Source: a virus
Reading direction: 5' to 3' (one strand)
DNA length: 38,813 nt
IMG/VR virus record: IMGVR_UViG_3300020469_000103
Location: 1 to 38,813 of that record
Part shown: positions 6,008-14,667 of the stretch, piece after piece
How the letters are laid out: every line of letters starts with the position of its first letter
Numbering within the stretch: the stretch's first letter is position 1
Position numbers and translations under genes: made by a program
The notes under the pieces: model-generated
The model's input: the letters and a program-made list of their open reading frames with translations, nothing else
Database searches by the model: none
What the model was told of the DNA's origin: nothing

Positions 6008-7625
6008 CAGGTCGTTGCATCGTTGGGGATATGTCTCCCATGTGCTTCTCAGCCAGCAACTTGACTACATTCTCCATGTCGGGGTGAATACCCTCAATGA
6101 GCGTGCCTTCGTTGGTGTCGGTCATTTTGTGTGCTCGGTCAAGGGTGGTAAGGTCGCCTCGCAGTGCCTCGGTGATTTGGTGCGGCAACTGCAACTCGCC
6201 TTTGAGCATACGCCAAGCCATGTCCATCGGGAGGCTTTTCTTAAAGTGCCCTCGTTTAATCAACTGGTTGTAAACAGCCTGCTCAAACACACTCAGCATA
6301 TTCGTCGGGTTGGTTATCATTTGGTTATTAAAAGTGTGGACACCAGCACCGGGAATTGTGCCAAATCTACTTGCCATCATTTTTCCTTCATCTGTGTCAA
6401 GGAAACCTTCACGCTCTTGTTTTGTTTCCTCCGTTGAAAGTTTGATGTCTCGTATATTGGCCTCAACATTTTGTTGCTTCGTTTGTTCCCGTGTGGCCTG
6501 TGCTTTGTCTTTTGAAGTCTGTTTTTGAGCGGCTTTTGCATCATCGGCTTTTGTTCTTCCGGCGGCTCTTTCCTCTTTCTCTTTGGCTTCTCTTTCCGCT
6601 TCCAGTTGTTTTGCCCTTGCATTCTTTTGAGCCTGCTCTTTTTCTCGGCGTTCACGATTGACTTCTTGTGTACGGGCTAACATACTTTGTCCACGCTCAA
6701 GGTTAGGTTGCATGATTCCATGAGGTAAAACACGCCTTGCGCCACCTTTCGCTTCATTCATTTCATCTGTAAGTGTGGTAACCAAGGCAGGAGAAGCCAT
6801 TTCTTCTAACAACGGGGTGTAGCCGGTAAGTTGTCCACTATGCGAACCACCCCTTCTCCTCTCTATGAGATTTGGTAAAGCGGCTCTTACCGATGTTTGT
6901 CCTTTCCAATTTGGTAGATTACTGTAATCAACAAAACCACCCAAGGTATTCAACAATTGGTGCGCTGGAATGTTGTGCATACCGGGAAAACGCTTCGGGT
7001 CGCTATGCTCTTGGTCGTACATGTAATCGGGAGGAAAACGAACAGTGGATATATCGCCTCTACTGTCAGCATATTGCTTTTTACCCTGTATCTCGCCCCT
7101 GTAGTATTCTTCGGGTATGTCTTCTACCATACCTGCACCAATTTTTCCGTGCTGGTTGGGTTGTTTGAATGGGTCGTTTTGCATGTTTTCAATAGACGCA
7201 TCAATGATTTGCTGTCTTGCTTGTGCATATTGTGGGTTTTGGAACTCTTGACCAAAATAAACATCCTTCAGCAATCGCCACGACATATCCATGGCCTCAC
7301 CTGTGTTGATTTGCGAGCCAGCCTTGGCTTTGTCAGCCATCTGCTGGCTCCGCTGTTCCATGCTTTGTTGAGTCTGGTTATTTTGCTCAGCAATTTTTTC
7401 TTGAGAACGCTGAGCAATTTCTTTTGGGGCATTAGCGAGTTGTTTTCCTGCATGATGAGCGGCGGAGTCCTTTACTTTGTCAACAAAGGTTTGCTTCGCC
7501 GCTCCCTTTGCGGCCTCTTTAGCCGCTTTTCCTGCTACCATTCTTGTTGCCATACCAACCACAGGAGCGGCAACCGCAAGGGCGGCGGCAGGCGGGGCTT
7601 TGCGAATAGCAACACGCCTGCTCAT
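5976..7625 (-). CDS. Large coiled-coil protein with two AW-LK motifs (549 aa)
   Basis: Leftward single gene with a leaderless-type start at ATG 7625. The N-terminus MSRRVAIRKA matches the shared leader peptide, followed by an Ala-rich stretch to about residue 60. EAMDMSWRLLK (110-120) and LPMDMAWRMLK (about 465-475) are two copies of the dispersed motif. Residues about 315-410 form a highly charged Glu/Lys/Arg/Ala coiled coil. No enzyme motif seen. The surrounding genes and shared peptides suggest a virion component, possibly internal. It converges on the lyase gene with a 32-base overlap and diverges from the 7677 gene over one TATA box. Confidence 0.8.
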   Translation of the reverse strand: MSRRVAIRKAPPAAALAVAAPVVGMATRMVAGKAAKEAAKGAAKQTFVDKVKDSAAHHAGKQLANAPKEIAQRSQEKIAEQNNQTQQSMEQRSQQMADKAKAGSQINTGEAMDMSWRLLKDVYFGQEFQNPQYAQARQQIIDASIENMQNDPFKQPNQHGKIGAGMVEDIPEEYYRGEIQGKKQYADSRGDISTVRFPPDYMYDQEHSDPKRFPGMHNIPAHQLLNTLGGFVDYSNLPNWKGQTSVRAALPNLIERRRGGSHSGQLTGYTPLLEEMASPALVTTLTDEMNEAKGGARRVLPHGIMQPNLERGQSMLARTQEVNRERREKEQAQKNARAKQLEAEREAKEKEERAAGRTKADDAKAAQKQTSKDKAQATREQTKQQNVEANIRDIKLSTEETKQEREGFLDTDEGKMMASRFGTIPGAGVHTFNNQMITNPTNMLSVFEQAVYNQLIKRGHFKKSLPMDMAWRMLKGELQLPHQITEALRGDLTTLDRAHKMTDTNEGTLIEGIHPDMENVVKLLAEKHMGDISPTMQRPVMPLFHSPFH

Positions 7626-7649
7626 ATCTTTCGCATGAGGCGGTATGTC

Positions 7650-7655
7650 TTTAAA
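7650..7655. promoter_or_regulatory. Shared two-way TATA box (TTTAAA)
   Basis: The palindromic core TTTAAA lies 22-27 bases before ATG 7677 on the plus strand and 25-30 bases before ATG 7625 on the minus strand. Only about 50 bases separate the two start codons, so one TATA element apparently serves both transcripts, each leaderless. Confidence 0.7.
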
Positions 7656-7676
7656 TTATTTGACCATGAGATAACC

Positions 7677-9038
7677 ATGGCGAGGGTGCTGATAAGCAAG
7701 GCTACTCTCGCTGATTTTGGTGTGACCCCCCCATCCGAAGAGATGCAACACTACGCTGATATGCGAAACGAGTACAGGCGGAACCAACCAACAGCCGAAG
7801 ACATGGAGCGCATTGTGCGTGAAAGTGATATTGCATTGACACCAAAAGAGTTCGTCAACAAAGTTCCTCTTATTGACCGACAAGTAAGTGGAAGTGATGA
7901 GCGATTTGGAGGAGTGGGTGAGCAGTTTGGTCGTCAAATGGGGTTAGAAGGTGCACTTGCACAAGGATTGGTCGCCCGTGATTTTCCTTCTGTTTTAGAT
8001 GTTGATACGACTTTGCAGGCATCTGCAAGAAATCTTCCCTTTTTGCGTGATTACCACAGTCGTCAATCATCCTTGCCCGAATACGATTGGTCATACAAAA
8101 CCGAAGGGCCGTATTATGACGAGCAAGGCAACATCTTACCCGGCCAAGTACCACCCGTTGATGCGATAAAAATCATGGGAGAAGACGACATTGCCAGCAT
8201 GGGCACAAGAGAAGGCTACGGGCTAAAACCTGTACCATTTGCAAGAGTCAATATGGATTGGGAAGAAGGTATGCTAAATACTCGGCGTTTTCCTTCCGAA
8301 AACATTGGTTTTATAGGAAACTTGTCACGAGATGACATAAGAGCCAATGTAGCAGGAAATGTAGGGGGTAATAGAGATAAAGGTGCTGTTGGTATTCGTG
8401 GTTTTGGTCGTCCACAAGACAAAGCATTCGCTCGTGGGGCTATAAGTGAAGGAATTGAGGCAGGGATTACAGCACCCATTTCACCCGAAAGACTTGTTGG
8501 AGTAATGCCAAGCACACGCATGAGCGCAGAAGAAGCAGAAAATAATGCGCTAAAACATATCTATTCACCTAAACTTACATATGACCAAAAATTGTATCAA
8601 CTTGTAGATGAGGGTAAAATTTCACCAATTGACGCTATGTATGCTACAATTCGTATGAGAGCAAAACAAATAAAAGACCCCAATTTAAGAGATAGCCCGA
8701 TATTCGGAGACATTTATCCTCCATTCGCAAGGTTAGAAGGCACTGATGCTGGTAATTTTCAACATCGTGGGCATTTAAGAGAATACACAGGGGCGACATC
8801 GGCAGACAAACTTGTGGGAAGAGAATATAGTGATGCACTACCCTTAGCGTGGCAACAAGGTGTTTTTGGACTTGAAAATCCGTTGCTTACCGAAGCCGAA
8901 AAACTGGCTTACATTGAAGACATAAATAGACATGAAAAAAGACCTACCGGGTACAATTATGAAGCAGATGTAATGAATCAACCACCGGAAAAATTGCGAA
9001 CACTTTATCCAAAGAAAACGGGGGTGCGTTTCGCATGA
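7677..9038 (+). CDS. Unknown virion-associated-like protein (453 aa)
   Basis: The open frame extends far upstream, but that part is the shadow of the leftward gene. ATG 7677 is set by the TATA box at 7650. The N-terminus MARVLISKA is the shared leader peptide. The rest is hydrophilic, rich in Arg, Asp and Tyr, with no transmembrane segment, cysteine cluster or recognised catalytic motif. The gene overlaps the next by ATGA, so the two are coupled. I do not recognise a family. Confidence 0.75.
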   Translation: MARVLISKATLADFGVTPPSEEMQHYADMRNEYRRNQPTAEDMERIVRESDIALTPKEFVNKVPLIDRQVSGSDERFGGVGEQFGRQMGLEGALAQGLVARDFPSVLDVDTTLQASARNLPFLRDYHSRQSSLPEYDWSYKTEGPYYDEQGNILPGQVPPVDAIKIMGEDDIASMGTREGYGLKPVPFARVNMDWEEGMLNTRRFPSENIGFIGNLSRDDIRANVAGNVGGNRDKGAVGIRGFGRPQDKAFARGAISEGIEAGITAPISPERLVGVMPSTRMSAEEAENNALKHIYSPKLTYDQKLYQLVDEGKISPIDAMYATIRMRAKQIKDPNLRDSPIFGDIYPPFARLEGTDAGNFQHRGHLREYTGATSADKLVGREYSDALPLAWQQGVFGLENPLLTEAEKLAYIEDINRHEKRPTGYNYEADVMNQPPEKLRTLYPKKTGVRFA

Positions 9039-10960
9039 AGCCCGTGTTGGTCATCAAGGCTTTGCCTAAACACTGGTCAAATTATTTTGACACAGTAAAT
9101 CAACTTCATGACTTCCTTCGTGGTTCCGATGGTATGGTTCGTGTTTCTTCGCTTTCCGATTTGGAAAATTTGGAAACGCCACCAAGTAATAGAGATTCAG
9201 TCCAAGGTTGGGAGTTGCAACACACAGGAAATGGTATGCAAAGTCTCATTCCCGGCATCGCTCAAGGACAAGTTTTCAATCAAGACATGGTGGATGAAGG
9301 AGTGATATTTGGCTATCCACCAAATAGGTCACCTTTTGCAAAAAAAACATACTCCTTGGGAGACATACCCCCATCAGACCGTCCCGCAGGGCTTGCTTTT
9401 ATTGACCAAAAACCGGATTTTCACGGTACAACAAGGGAAGGTAGAGTACAAACCGAAGGAACAATTCACGGTGGAATAAGCCCCGACCAAGCAATTTTAC
9501 TTACAGACCCAACAAAACCAATCAACCGACAAGAATTAGCACATGCGGGTTTTGGTCGCAATCAAGGTCAAAATTGGTTAGCAAGTGTTGATGAGGAATT
9601 TCATGACGAGCCACGAGGTCGGGCTGAACAAGCACTTAACATGCTTCCAATGCCTACTACCGAGGCACCCTTCCCCAGTGCTTATGGGCCATACAGTAAA
9701 TGGGGTGAACCACGCACTGTAGATAGAGTTCTTCTCAGCGAACCAATGGATATTGCTATGCGGTTGCTCAAGATGCCCTTAATTCCCGAATCAATCAAGC
9801 GAGTATCGGATAATCGTGCAGAAGCACAATTCCAAGACCCTATAACAAATCAAGTTTACCCAATGGTAGCCGAAAAAGACCCTAAGTATGGGACTATGAA
9901 TGTAGGGATATATCCTAATCAACCCGGACAGAATCTTGGTGCGCCTTCGGCACTTGATGCTATGGATATGACCGATAAAGACATTGACAAAGATGTAAAA
10001 GAAATGTTAGGTCTTGGTTTATCTAATGCTGAATTAACCGAAACAATTGAAGATAACCCATATTACGAATCGGATATGACTTGGACTGACCCGGAGAAAA
10101 GAAGGAGAGGTTATGCTTCTGCTTTGTATGACCTTGTAAATCAATTAGATGAGCAAAAGGTAAGACCAAGTAATAATCAAAGTTATGAAGGAAAGCAATT
10201 ATGGTCAAAAAGAATGTTACCCAAAGGCGAACCAATGGACATCGCCTTCCAACTGCTCAAGGAGCGTGTAAGCCCCGAAGCCAAGCGGCACAAGTTAGAG
10301 TACGACAAGAAGTACGAATCCAGCCCGGAGCGGGTGAAGTATCGGGAAGAGTTGAACCGTGAACGCCGTCGCCGTGGTATCTACGGTAGCCACGACCATA
10401 AGGACATTAGCCACACCGAGGGCGGTAAATTGACCCTTGAAGGCGAGCATGAAAACAGGGCACGGCACTTCAAAGACAAGGGAACCCTACGCCAAGTGAA
10501 TAAAGCACAACAAACATTACCTTCATACGACGAAAAAATGGTTCAAAGTTTGACAAAACCCAACCAATCTACTATGTATATTTCATCAAGACCGGGAAGA
10601 GAAACAGTATCAGCAGAAGAACAAAGTGCAAAACATGATGAACTATTAGCGGCTATTGCTAAGTTGAATAAGAATGGGAAAATGAATTTGTTGACTGGTA
10701 CAGGTAAGGGAGAATGGGGTAATGAACACTCTATTGCTATACAAAATTACCCACCGGGAATAAAACAACAATTGTATGAATTAGCACGAAGATACGGACA
10801 AGATGCTGTAGCAGAATCTAATGCGAGAGAAAAGGGTATGCGGTTTGTAAATCCTGCAAGCGGTGAAGATACTTTTTCCTTTGGTGGTCGTGAAATACAG
10901 GAAAACCCCCGATACAGTACAGATTTTCCCACAGGGCAAAAGATTTCATTTACTGAGTAA
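9035..10960 (+). CDS. Large protein with GNAT-like segment and two AW-LK motifs (641 aa)
   Basis: Coupled to the previous gene by ATGA. The N-terminus MKPVLVIKA is the shared leader. EPMDIAMRLLK (236-246) and EPMDIAFQLLK (399-409) are two copies of the dispersed motif and appear to bracket a domain. That domain holds EKRRRGYASALYDLV and then a PSNNQSYEGKQLW stretch, which together resemble the acetyl-CoA-binding loop and C-terminal part of GNAT acetyltransferases. The last 120 residues (GEWGNEHS, then LARRYGQDAV) look like a separate small domain found in some phage proteins, resembling DUF3293; that match is weak. A multi-domain virion protein is my reading. Confidence 0.7.
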   Translation: MKPVLVIKALPKHWSNYFDTVNQLHDFLRGSDGMVRVSSLSDLENLETPPSNRDSVQGWELQHTGNGMQSLIPGIAQGQVFNQDMVDEGVIFGYPPNRSPFAKKTYSLGDIPPSDRPAGLAFIDQKPDFHGTTREGRVQTEGTIHGGISPDQAILLTDPTKPINRQELAHAGFGRNQGQNWLASVDEEFHDEPRGRAEQALNMLPMPTTEAPFPSAYGPYSKWGEPRTVDRVLLSEPMDIAMRLLKMPLIPESIKRVSDNRAEAQFQDPITNQVYPMVAEKDPKYGTMNVGIYPNQPGQNLGAPSALDAMDMTDKDIDKDVKEMLGLGLSNAELTETIEDNPYYESDMTWTDPEKRRRGYASALYDLVNQLDEQKVRPSNNQSYEGKQLWSKRMLPKGEPMDIAFQLLKERVSPEAKRHKLEYDKKYESSPERVKYREELNRERRRRGIYGSHDHKDISHTEGGKLTLEGEHENRARHFKDKGTLRQVNKAQQTLPSYDEKMVQSLTKPNQSTMYISSRPGRETVSAEEQSAKHDELLAAIAKLNKNGKMNLLTGTGKGEWGNEHSIAIQNYPPGIKQQLYELARRYGQDAVAESNAREKGMRFVNPASGEDTFSFGGREIQENPRYSTDFPTGQKISFTE

Positions 10961-10963
10961 GCA

Positions 10964-11135
10964 CTCACTTACCTCACTTTCCTCAAACTTCACTTCACCT
11001 AAAATGAGGTAATTGAAATAGTCATTTATTCAGTACCCCTACTCTCAATATAATAGTAGTATAGGGATAGTGAATAAATGAGGTAAACTTGGGGGGTCAA
11101 AAAAAGTGAGTGAAGTTTTGAGGTAAGTGAGGAAA
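10964..11135. repeat. Inverted-repeat element B (gene-free, AT-rich core)
   Basis: TCACTTACCTCA (10965-10976) is the exact inverse of TGAGGTAAGTGA (11119-11130). Nested inside, TCATTTATTCA (11022-11032) pairs exactly with TGAATAAATGA (11071-11081), extended by ACCCCTA/TAGGGAT, around the AT-rich centre TCAATATAATAGTAGTA. The part order matches element A at 2179-2397. There is no gene in this 220-base gap. Confidence 0.8.
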
Positions 11136-11144
11136 GCGAAACGC

Positions 11145-11177
11145 TTATATTGACCATTCAATTGACCAAAACCGAGG
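11145..11177 (+). promoter_or_regulatory. Promoter region of the membrane-GTPase operon
   Basis: TTATAT (11145-11150) lies about 33 bases before ATG 11181. AAAACCGAGG (11168-11177) is identical to the start of the upstream half of promoter P3; here it sits next to the start codon and GAGG could also serve as a ribosome site. Confidence 0.5.
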
Positions 11178-11180
11178 ACA

Positions 11181-11720
11181 ATGCAACAAGGTAGCAACAC
11201 ATCCGACGCTGAAATCCGACTTATGGGCCTAATTCTCGCTCAATCCGCACTCGTGGGTTTAGCAATTGGTCTGTTTGACGCAGACATGTGGTTAAACACC
11301 AATGACCCGATGGTAAACGGTTTCACTTACGCCATGGCCGCTTTCTTTGTGCAAGGAATAGCGTACTACTTCTTCAAAATGTTCTTTGAACAAAACATGC
11401 AAGAGCGTGTACGAGTTCAAAACATGGAGCGAGAGAGACAAGGCCGATACCGTTCTATGCAGTATCAGTTTGATAACCGCAGGTCGGAAATGGAACTTCG
11501 TATGCAAGAAGCACAACTTGAACAAGAATTGCGTTGGATGGAAAACAATCCCGGTAAAATGCCTCCATCATGGGGTGTACCGGGAGGTGCACCTTCGCTT
11601 GTACAACAACAAGAAAACAAACTCATTAGCAATCCACCTAAGCATTCCGCAGAAATCAAAACACCAGTCAATCTTGGTATCAAGCAAGATGAAGACTCTT
11701 CAAAGAAAAAAGATGACTGA
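11181..11720 (+). CDS. Two-pass membrane protein with coiled-coil tail (179 aa)
   Basis: First gene of an operon running to 14667. Two hydrophobic segments are visible, about residues 14-32 (LMGLILAQSALVGLAIGL) and 48-69 (MAAFFVQGIAYYFFKMFF). They are followed by a long charged helix about 75-125 rich in Glu, Gln, Arg and Met (MQERVRVQNMERERQ), and a flexible Lys/Asp-rich tail. The likely topology is a hairpin in the membrane with a cytoplasmic coiled coil, which could be the docking arm for the GTPase two genes downstream. No family recognised. Confidence 0.75.
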   Translation: MQQGSNTSDAEIRLMGLILAQSALVGLAIGLFDADMWLNTNDPMVNGFTYAMAAFFVQGIAYYFFKMFFEQNMQERVRVQNMERERQGRYRSMQYQFDNRRSEMELRMQEAQLEQELRWMENNPGKMPPSWGVPGGAPSLVQQQENKLISNPPKHSAEIKTPVNLGIKQDEDSSKKKDD

Positions 11721-11731
11721 GTGGTGATGTT

Positions 11732-11992
11732 TTGGGACGCATTTTCAAAACGCCTACGGACGATTCTACCGAGGCTACGCTTCGTGCGATGCACACCCAA
11801 AATACATTGGACAATTATTACGAAAGGGGTGTTGGGTGGCTACGAACCATCCTTTTTGTTGGATTAGCAATACTCATTACCAGTTATTGGGAACTACACA
11901 CAGGTGAATCAGCATGGGAAAACACAGTAGAATGGGCATGGGACAAGGCACAAGACTTCGCAGATTGGTTATGGGGGCTTGTCAATGGTTGA
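11732..11992 (+). CDS. Single-pass membrane protein (86 aa)
   Basis: The start appears to be TTG 11732, preceded by GGTGATG; no ATG or GTG in this frame lies between the upstream in-frame stop and the membrane segment. Residues about 35-52 (WLRTILFVGLAILITSYW) form one transmembrane helix, followed by a Trp-rich amphipathic stretch (WAWDKAQDFADWLWGL) that could lie on the membrane. The gene overlaps the GTPase start. Function unknown; a membrane partner of the GTPase is a reasonable guess. Confidence 0.65.
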   Translation: MGRIFKTPTDDSTEATLRAMHTQNTLDNYYERGVGWLRTILFVGLAILITSYWELHTGESAWENTVEWAWDKAQDFADWLWGLVNG

Positions 11993-12701
11993 GCCAGCGG
12001 GCACAGCAGTTGTTGGTGCGATGGTATGGGGTAAAGCCATATTCAATGCGTGGAGGCCACGCAAGGTCGGCATTTACGGAGCGGGATTGACAGGCAAGAC
12101 TACCCTTGACCGCTACATGACGACACCCGGTGAAATGGAAGAAATACCCGAAGAGGACAGAACGACACATTTCAAAATGCTCGGACGACACATGCTCCCT
12201 AAACCATCACGCAAGCGTGTTTCATGGAAGGGAGAAAAGCGTGTGGTGTTTTCTGCTGATGTAGGTGGACAAGAACGGTTTTGGAATTTGTGGATTGACG
12301 ACATGGTGGCTCGTCAAGTGGAGTGCGTTGTGTACTTGTTTGATGACCGAGCCATCAAAGGAGGTGATGAGGCTTTGCAACAGATTGCAGGCTTCAAGTA
12401 TCTCGTGGATGCCATTATCAATCGTCAATATCGCTACCGCAACTTCAAAAGCCGATGGAAAGGCAAGAAGTATGTACCTAAACTCATCATGCTCGTGGCT
12501 AACAAAGCCGACCGTTTCTTTGATGAAACTGCTGTTATGCTTTGGCAACAAGACCGTATCGGTGAACATAAAATTTTTGACGCATTCCGTGATGACCTTA
12601 TTCGCTTGCAGAAAGCAGGTGTACCCACTCGTCGCTCATTCATGGCAACACGAATTGGATGGAATGTGGATGCAACCATGGTAAATCTCTTAACATCGTA
12701 G
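11985..12701 (+). CDS. Arf/Ras-like small GTPase (238 aa)
   Basis: All main GTP-binding motifs are visible: P-loop GAGLTGKT (residues 32-39), DVGGQ (92-96) in the form typical of Arf-family proteins rather than DTxGQ, and NKAD (173-176) for guanine specificity. A threonine pair (60-61) could be the switch I Thr, and ATRIGWN may correspond to the last base-contacting loop. The N-terminus before the P-loop is partly hydrophobic. At 238 residues it is longer than a core GTPase; the extra length lies between DVGGQ and NKAD. ATG 11985 overlaps the membrane gene upstream. GTP binding is well supported. The role is unknown; membrane-linked switching fits the operon. Confidence 0.88.
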   Translation: MVEPAGTAVVGAMVWGKAIFNAWRPRKVGIYGAGLTGKTTLDRYMTTPGEMEEIPEEDRTTHFKMLGRHMLPKPSRKRVSWKGEKRVVFSADVGGQERFWNLWIDDMVARQVECVVYLFDDRAIKGGDEALQQIAGFKYLVDAIINRQYRYRNFKSRWKGKKYVPKLIMLVANKADRFFDETAVMLWQQDRIGEHKIFDAFRDDLIRLQKAGVPTRRSFMATRIGWNVDATMVNLLTS

Positions 12702-12709
12702 GTGGGAAA

Positions 12710-12877
12710 ATGACAAAAACAACAGTAGCATCGGTAGGACAAACAAGCAACAGTGTTCGCACGGTTATCCCCATGTGGATTGCAGAATTGATGGGGCTTG
12801 AAAAGGGTGCAAAAATAAAATGGGAACTGGTACGCACAGAAGAAGGATATGCCGCTCAATTTGTAGGTGAAGAATAA
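12710..12877 (+). CDS. AbrB/SpoVT-like DNA-binding protein (55 aa)
   Basis: ATG 12710 follows GGTGGG. The 55 residues fit a swapped-hairpin AbrB domain: SNSVRTVIPMWIAELMGLEKGAKI has the R-x-x-IP...LGL..G pattern of that family. Such proteins bind DNA as dimers and are common archaeal and viral regulators. Its place between the GTPase and a large unknown gene, sharing TAATG with the latter, suggests it may control its own operon. Longer upstream frames run into the GTPase gene and are not needed. Confidence 0.8.
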   Translation: MTKTTVASVGQTSNSVRTVIPMWIAELMGLEKGAKIKWELVRTEEGYAAQFVGEE

Positions 12878-13806
12878 TGATGAATTTTACGAGACAACAA
12901 CAACAAACGCTTGGTGATGCAAATAACGCACACTTGTATGCACTCGCTCAACAAGGTAATGCCGGTTTATCTCATGCGGCACTTACAGAACAAGCGACAG
13001 CACAACAGCAAATGCAGGCTGTAGCAGGTGAACAGAACTTGCAGGTACCAAAGGTCAACTTCTACCCTTCACGCCATCCCGACCCGCACAAGGCTCGGCG
13101 TAAAGACATCAAGCAAGCCTACAAACTTCTTATGCCTTCAAAGCGAAACATTCTCAATCCTGTTCGCTGGTTGTTTGGACGCAAACACCGATACGACAAG
13201 CAAACACATGTCTGTGTAGTTGATGGGTGTGATTGTGCAACTCTTATTCAATACGATAACTTGTATGCTAAAATTTGCGACGAGGACACTGGCCGAAGTC
13301 TTTGGGAAATGTATTGGCAGAACCCTGTCACTGGCGAGGCTGAGGCATTTATCGCTAAGGACAAGGTGACCAACGGACGCAAAATGCGTGGCACCTACTG
13401 TCCCGAACACCTTCATTTGTATCATTTGCTGTGCAAGTGGGAGACTGAAGAGGACAAGGTGCGTGAAAACAATCCACGCCGCCTTCGTGACCATGTGAAG
13501 CGTGGTGTAAGTGTGGTGACTGTTCCAGTGGCCAGTATTGCGAGGAAAGACCCAACGCCACCGATGCTTGAAAAATACGAGCCATTTTTTGATGAGTTGA
13601 TGAGGGACTCAAAGAAAACCAAAGGAATTAACATCATACACTACCAAAATCCCGTCAGCAAACAAAACGATGTCACCATGGTGGTGTTTGATTTGCGTAT
13701 TTTTGAGCATGAATTAGCAATGATGAATCAACCAACACAGGCTTTTCAAAATATGATGGGCAATCAAAACGCTCTTGAACAAGAAGGTCTTGGGGGAAAT
13801 GAGTGA
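12877..13806 (+). CDS. Unknown protein with Cys/His cluster (309 aa)
   Basis: Starts at ATG 12877 in a TAATG overlap. The first 50 residues are Gln- and Ala-rich. The middle has CVVDGCDC, later a single Cys, then YCPEHLHLYHLLC, which together could bind zinc. The C-terminal third (GINIIHYQNP, then DVTMVVFDLRIFEHE) looks like a folded beta-containing domain and ends in a flexible Gln/Asn/Met-rich tail. No family recognised. It is coupled to the next gene by an 8-base overlap, inside the membrane-GTPase operon. Confidence 0.75.
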   Translation: MMNFTRQQQQTLGDANNAHLYALAQQGNAGLSHAALTEQATAQQQMQAVAGEQNLQVPKVNFYPSRHPDPHKARRKDIKQAYKLLMPSKRNILNPVRWLFGRKHRYDKQTHVCVVDGCDCATLIQYDNLYAKICDEDTGRSLWEMYWQNPVTGEAEAFIAKDKVTNGRKMRGTYCPEHLHLYHLLCKWETEEDKVRENNPRRLRDHVKRGVSVVTVPVASIARKDPTPPMLEKYEPFFDELMRDSKKTKGINIIHYQNPVSKQNDVTMVVFDLRIFEHELAMMNQPTQAFQNMMGNQNALEQEGLGGNE

Positions 13807-14425
13807 CATGTTAGGACTCGGCGGAAACAATCAAGCACCGATGAACAATGGTGCACTCAATTTAGGAGTACAGGGCCATCAACAACCCTACCCTCAACAA
13901 CAAAATGCTTTCGGGCAAATGGCGCAAAATCCCTTCATGCAAGGCATGACCGGGGGCGCATCAGCACAATGGGGGCAACAACCTGTTGCACCACCGACTG
14001 AAATTGAAATGCAAATTATGTTGCTTCGTGGTATTGTTCCTTTGGACAGGTTCATGGCAAGTCAACAAATGGCTACTCTTATTCAGTTGTTGAACAACCT
14101 CGTTAGTTTCAGTGTTCTTGAAGTTATGAAAAATGCTGTTTTCGCAGAAGATGGAGATGGAAACCTCAAAATGGATATTACAAAACTCCCACCACATTTG
14201 CAAACAATGAGTGCGGAAAACATCAAGGCTGAGTTTAACACTCTTCAAAGCACAGCACAGCAAAACATCTCAGTGGCAGAACAAGGACAACAACAAATTG
14301 CGGCTTACTCACAACAAAATTTGATGAGCGGTGCACTTTCAGCGGCTTTGGCTGATGAAGGTATGATGGAAAAAGTCGGCGGTGGAGTGGGTAGTGTCGC
14401 ACGAGGACTAATGGGGTTGAGATAA
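13799..14425 (+). CDS. Gln/Met-rich protein of unknown function (208 aa)
   Basis: ATG 13799 is preceded by GGGGGAA and overlaps the upstream stop; ATG 13808 is an alternative. The first 70 residues are low complexity (Gln, Asn, Gly, Met, Pro). Residues about 70-125 form a helical core (IMLLRGIVPLDRFMASQQM, then LIQLLNNLVSF), followed by another Gln-rich helix and a glycine-rich C-terminus. No transmembrane segment is certain. The style resembles the low-complexity proteins around the terminase. Function unknown. Confidence 0.75.
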   Translation: MSDMLGLGGNNQAPMNNGALNLGVQGHQQPYPQQQNAFGQMAQNPFMQGMTGGASAQWGQQPVAPPTEIEMQIMLLRGIVPLDRFMASQQMATLIQLLNNLVSFSVLEVMKNAVFAEDGDGNLKMDITKLPPHLQTMSAENIKAEFNTLQSTAQQNISVAEQGQQQIAAYSQQNLMSGALSAALADEGMMEKVGGGVGSVARGLMGLR

Positions 14426-14667
14426 TGGATAAAAGTATGATGCTTGGACAATCTTTTGCGGCTACATCACTCAATGTGATGAACCCTAATCGTAGTGTAA
14501 TAGTTGACATGATTATGGTACAGATTCTTTCAGCCATTATCACACTGTCAATGTTGCTTTTGATGAAAGGTAATGAAATTGGCTCTACTAACGCTTCCTA
14601 CCTTTTGGTAGGACTGGCTGGTACACTTGTCTTTTTGACGGCTGTTTACTCACGAATCACGAGATGA
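14425..14667 (+). CDS. Two-pass small membrane protein (80 aa)
   Basis: TAATG overlap at 14425. Two hydrophobic helices, about residues 24-47 (VDMIMVQILSAIITLSMLLL) and 58-76 (SYLLVGLAGTLVFLTAVYS), are joined by a short polar loop. Size and topology fit a holin, but the operon position with the GTPase and other membrane proteins suits a structural membrane role equally well. The end overlaps the convergent zinc protein by 18 bases. Confidence 0.7.
   Translation: MDKSMMLGQSFAATSLNVMNPNRSVIVDMIMVQILSAIITLSMLLLMKGNEIGSTNASYLLVGLAGTLVFLTAVYSRITR

Noticed and set aside
6957-7676. Upstream extension of the 7677 gene by 240 codons
   Set aside because: It lies antisense to the leftward coiled-coil gene. 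The TATA box and leader peptide place the start at 7677.
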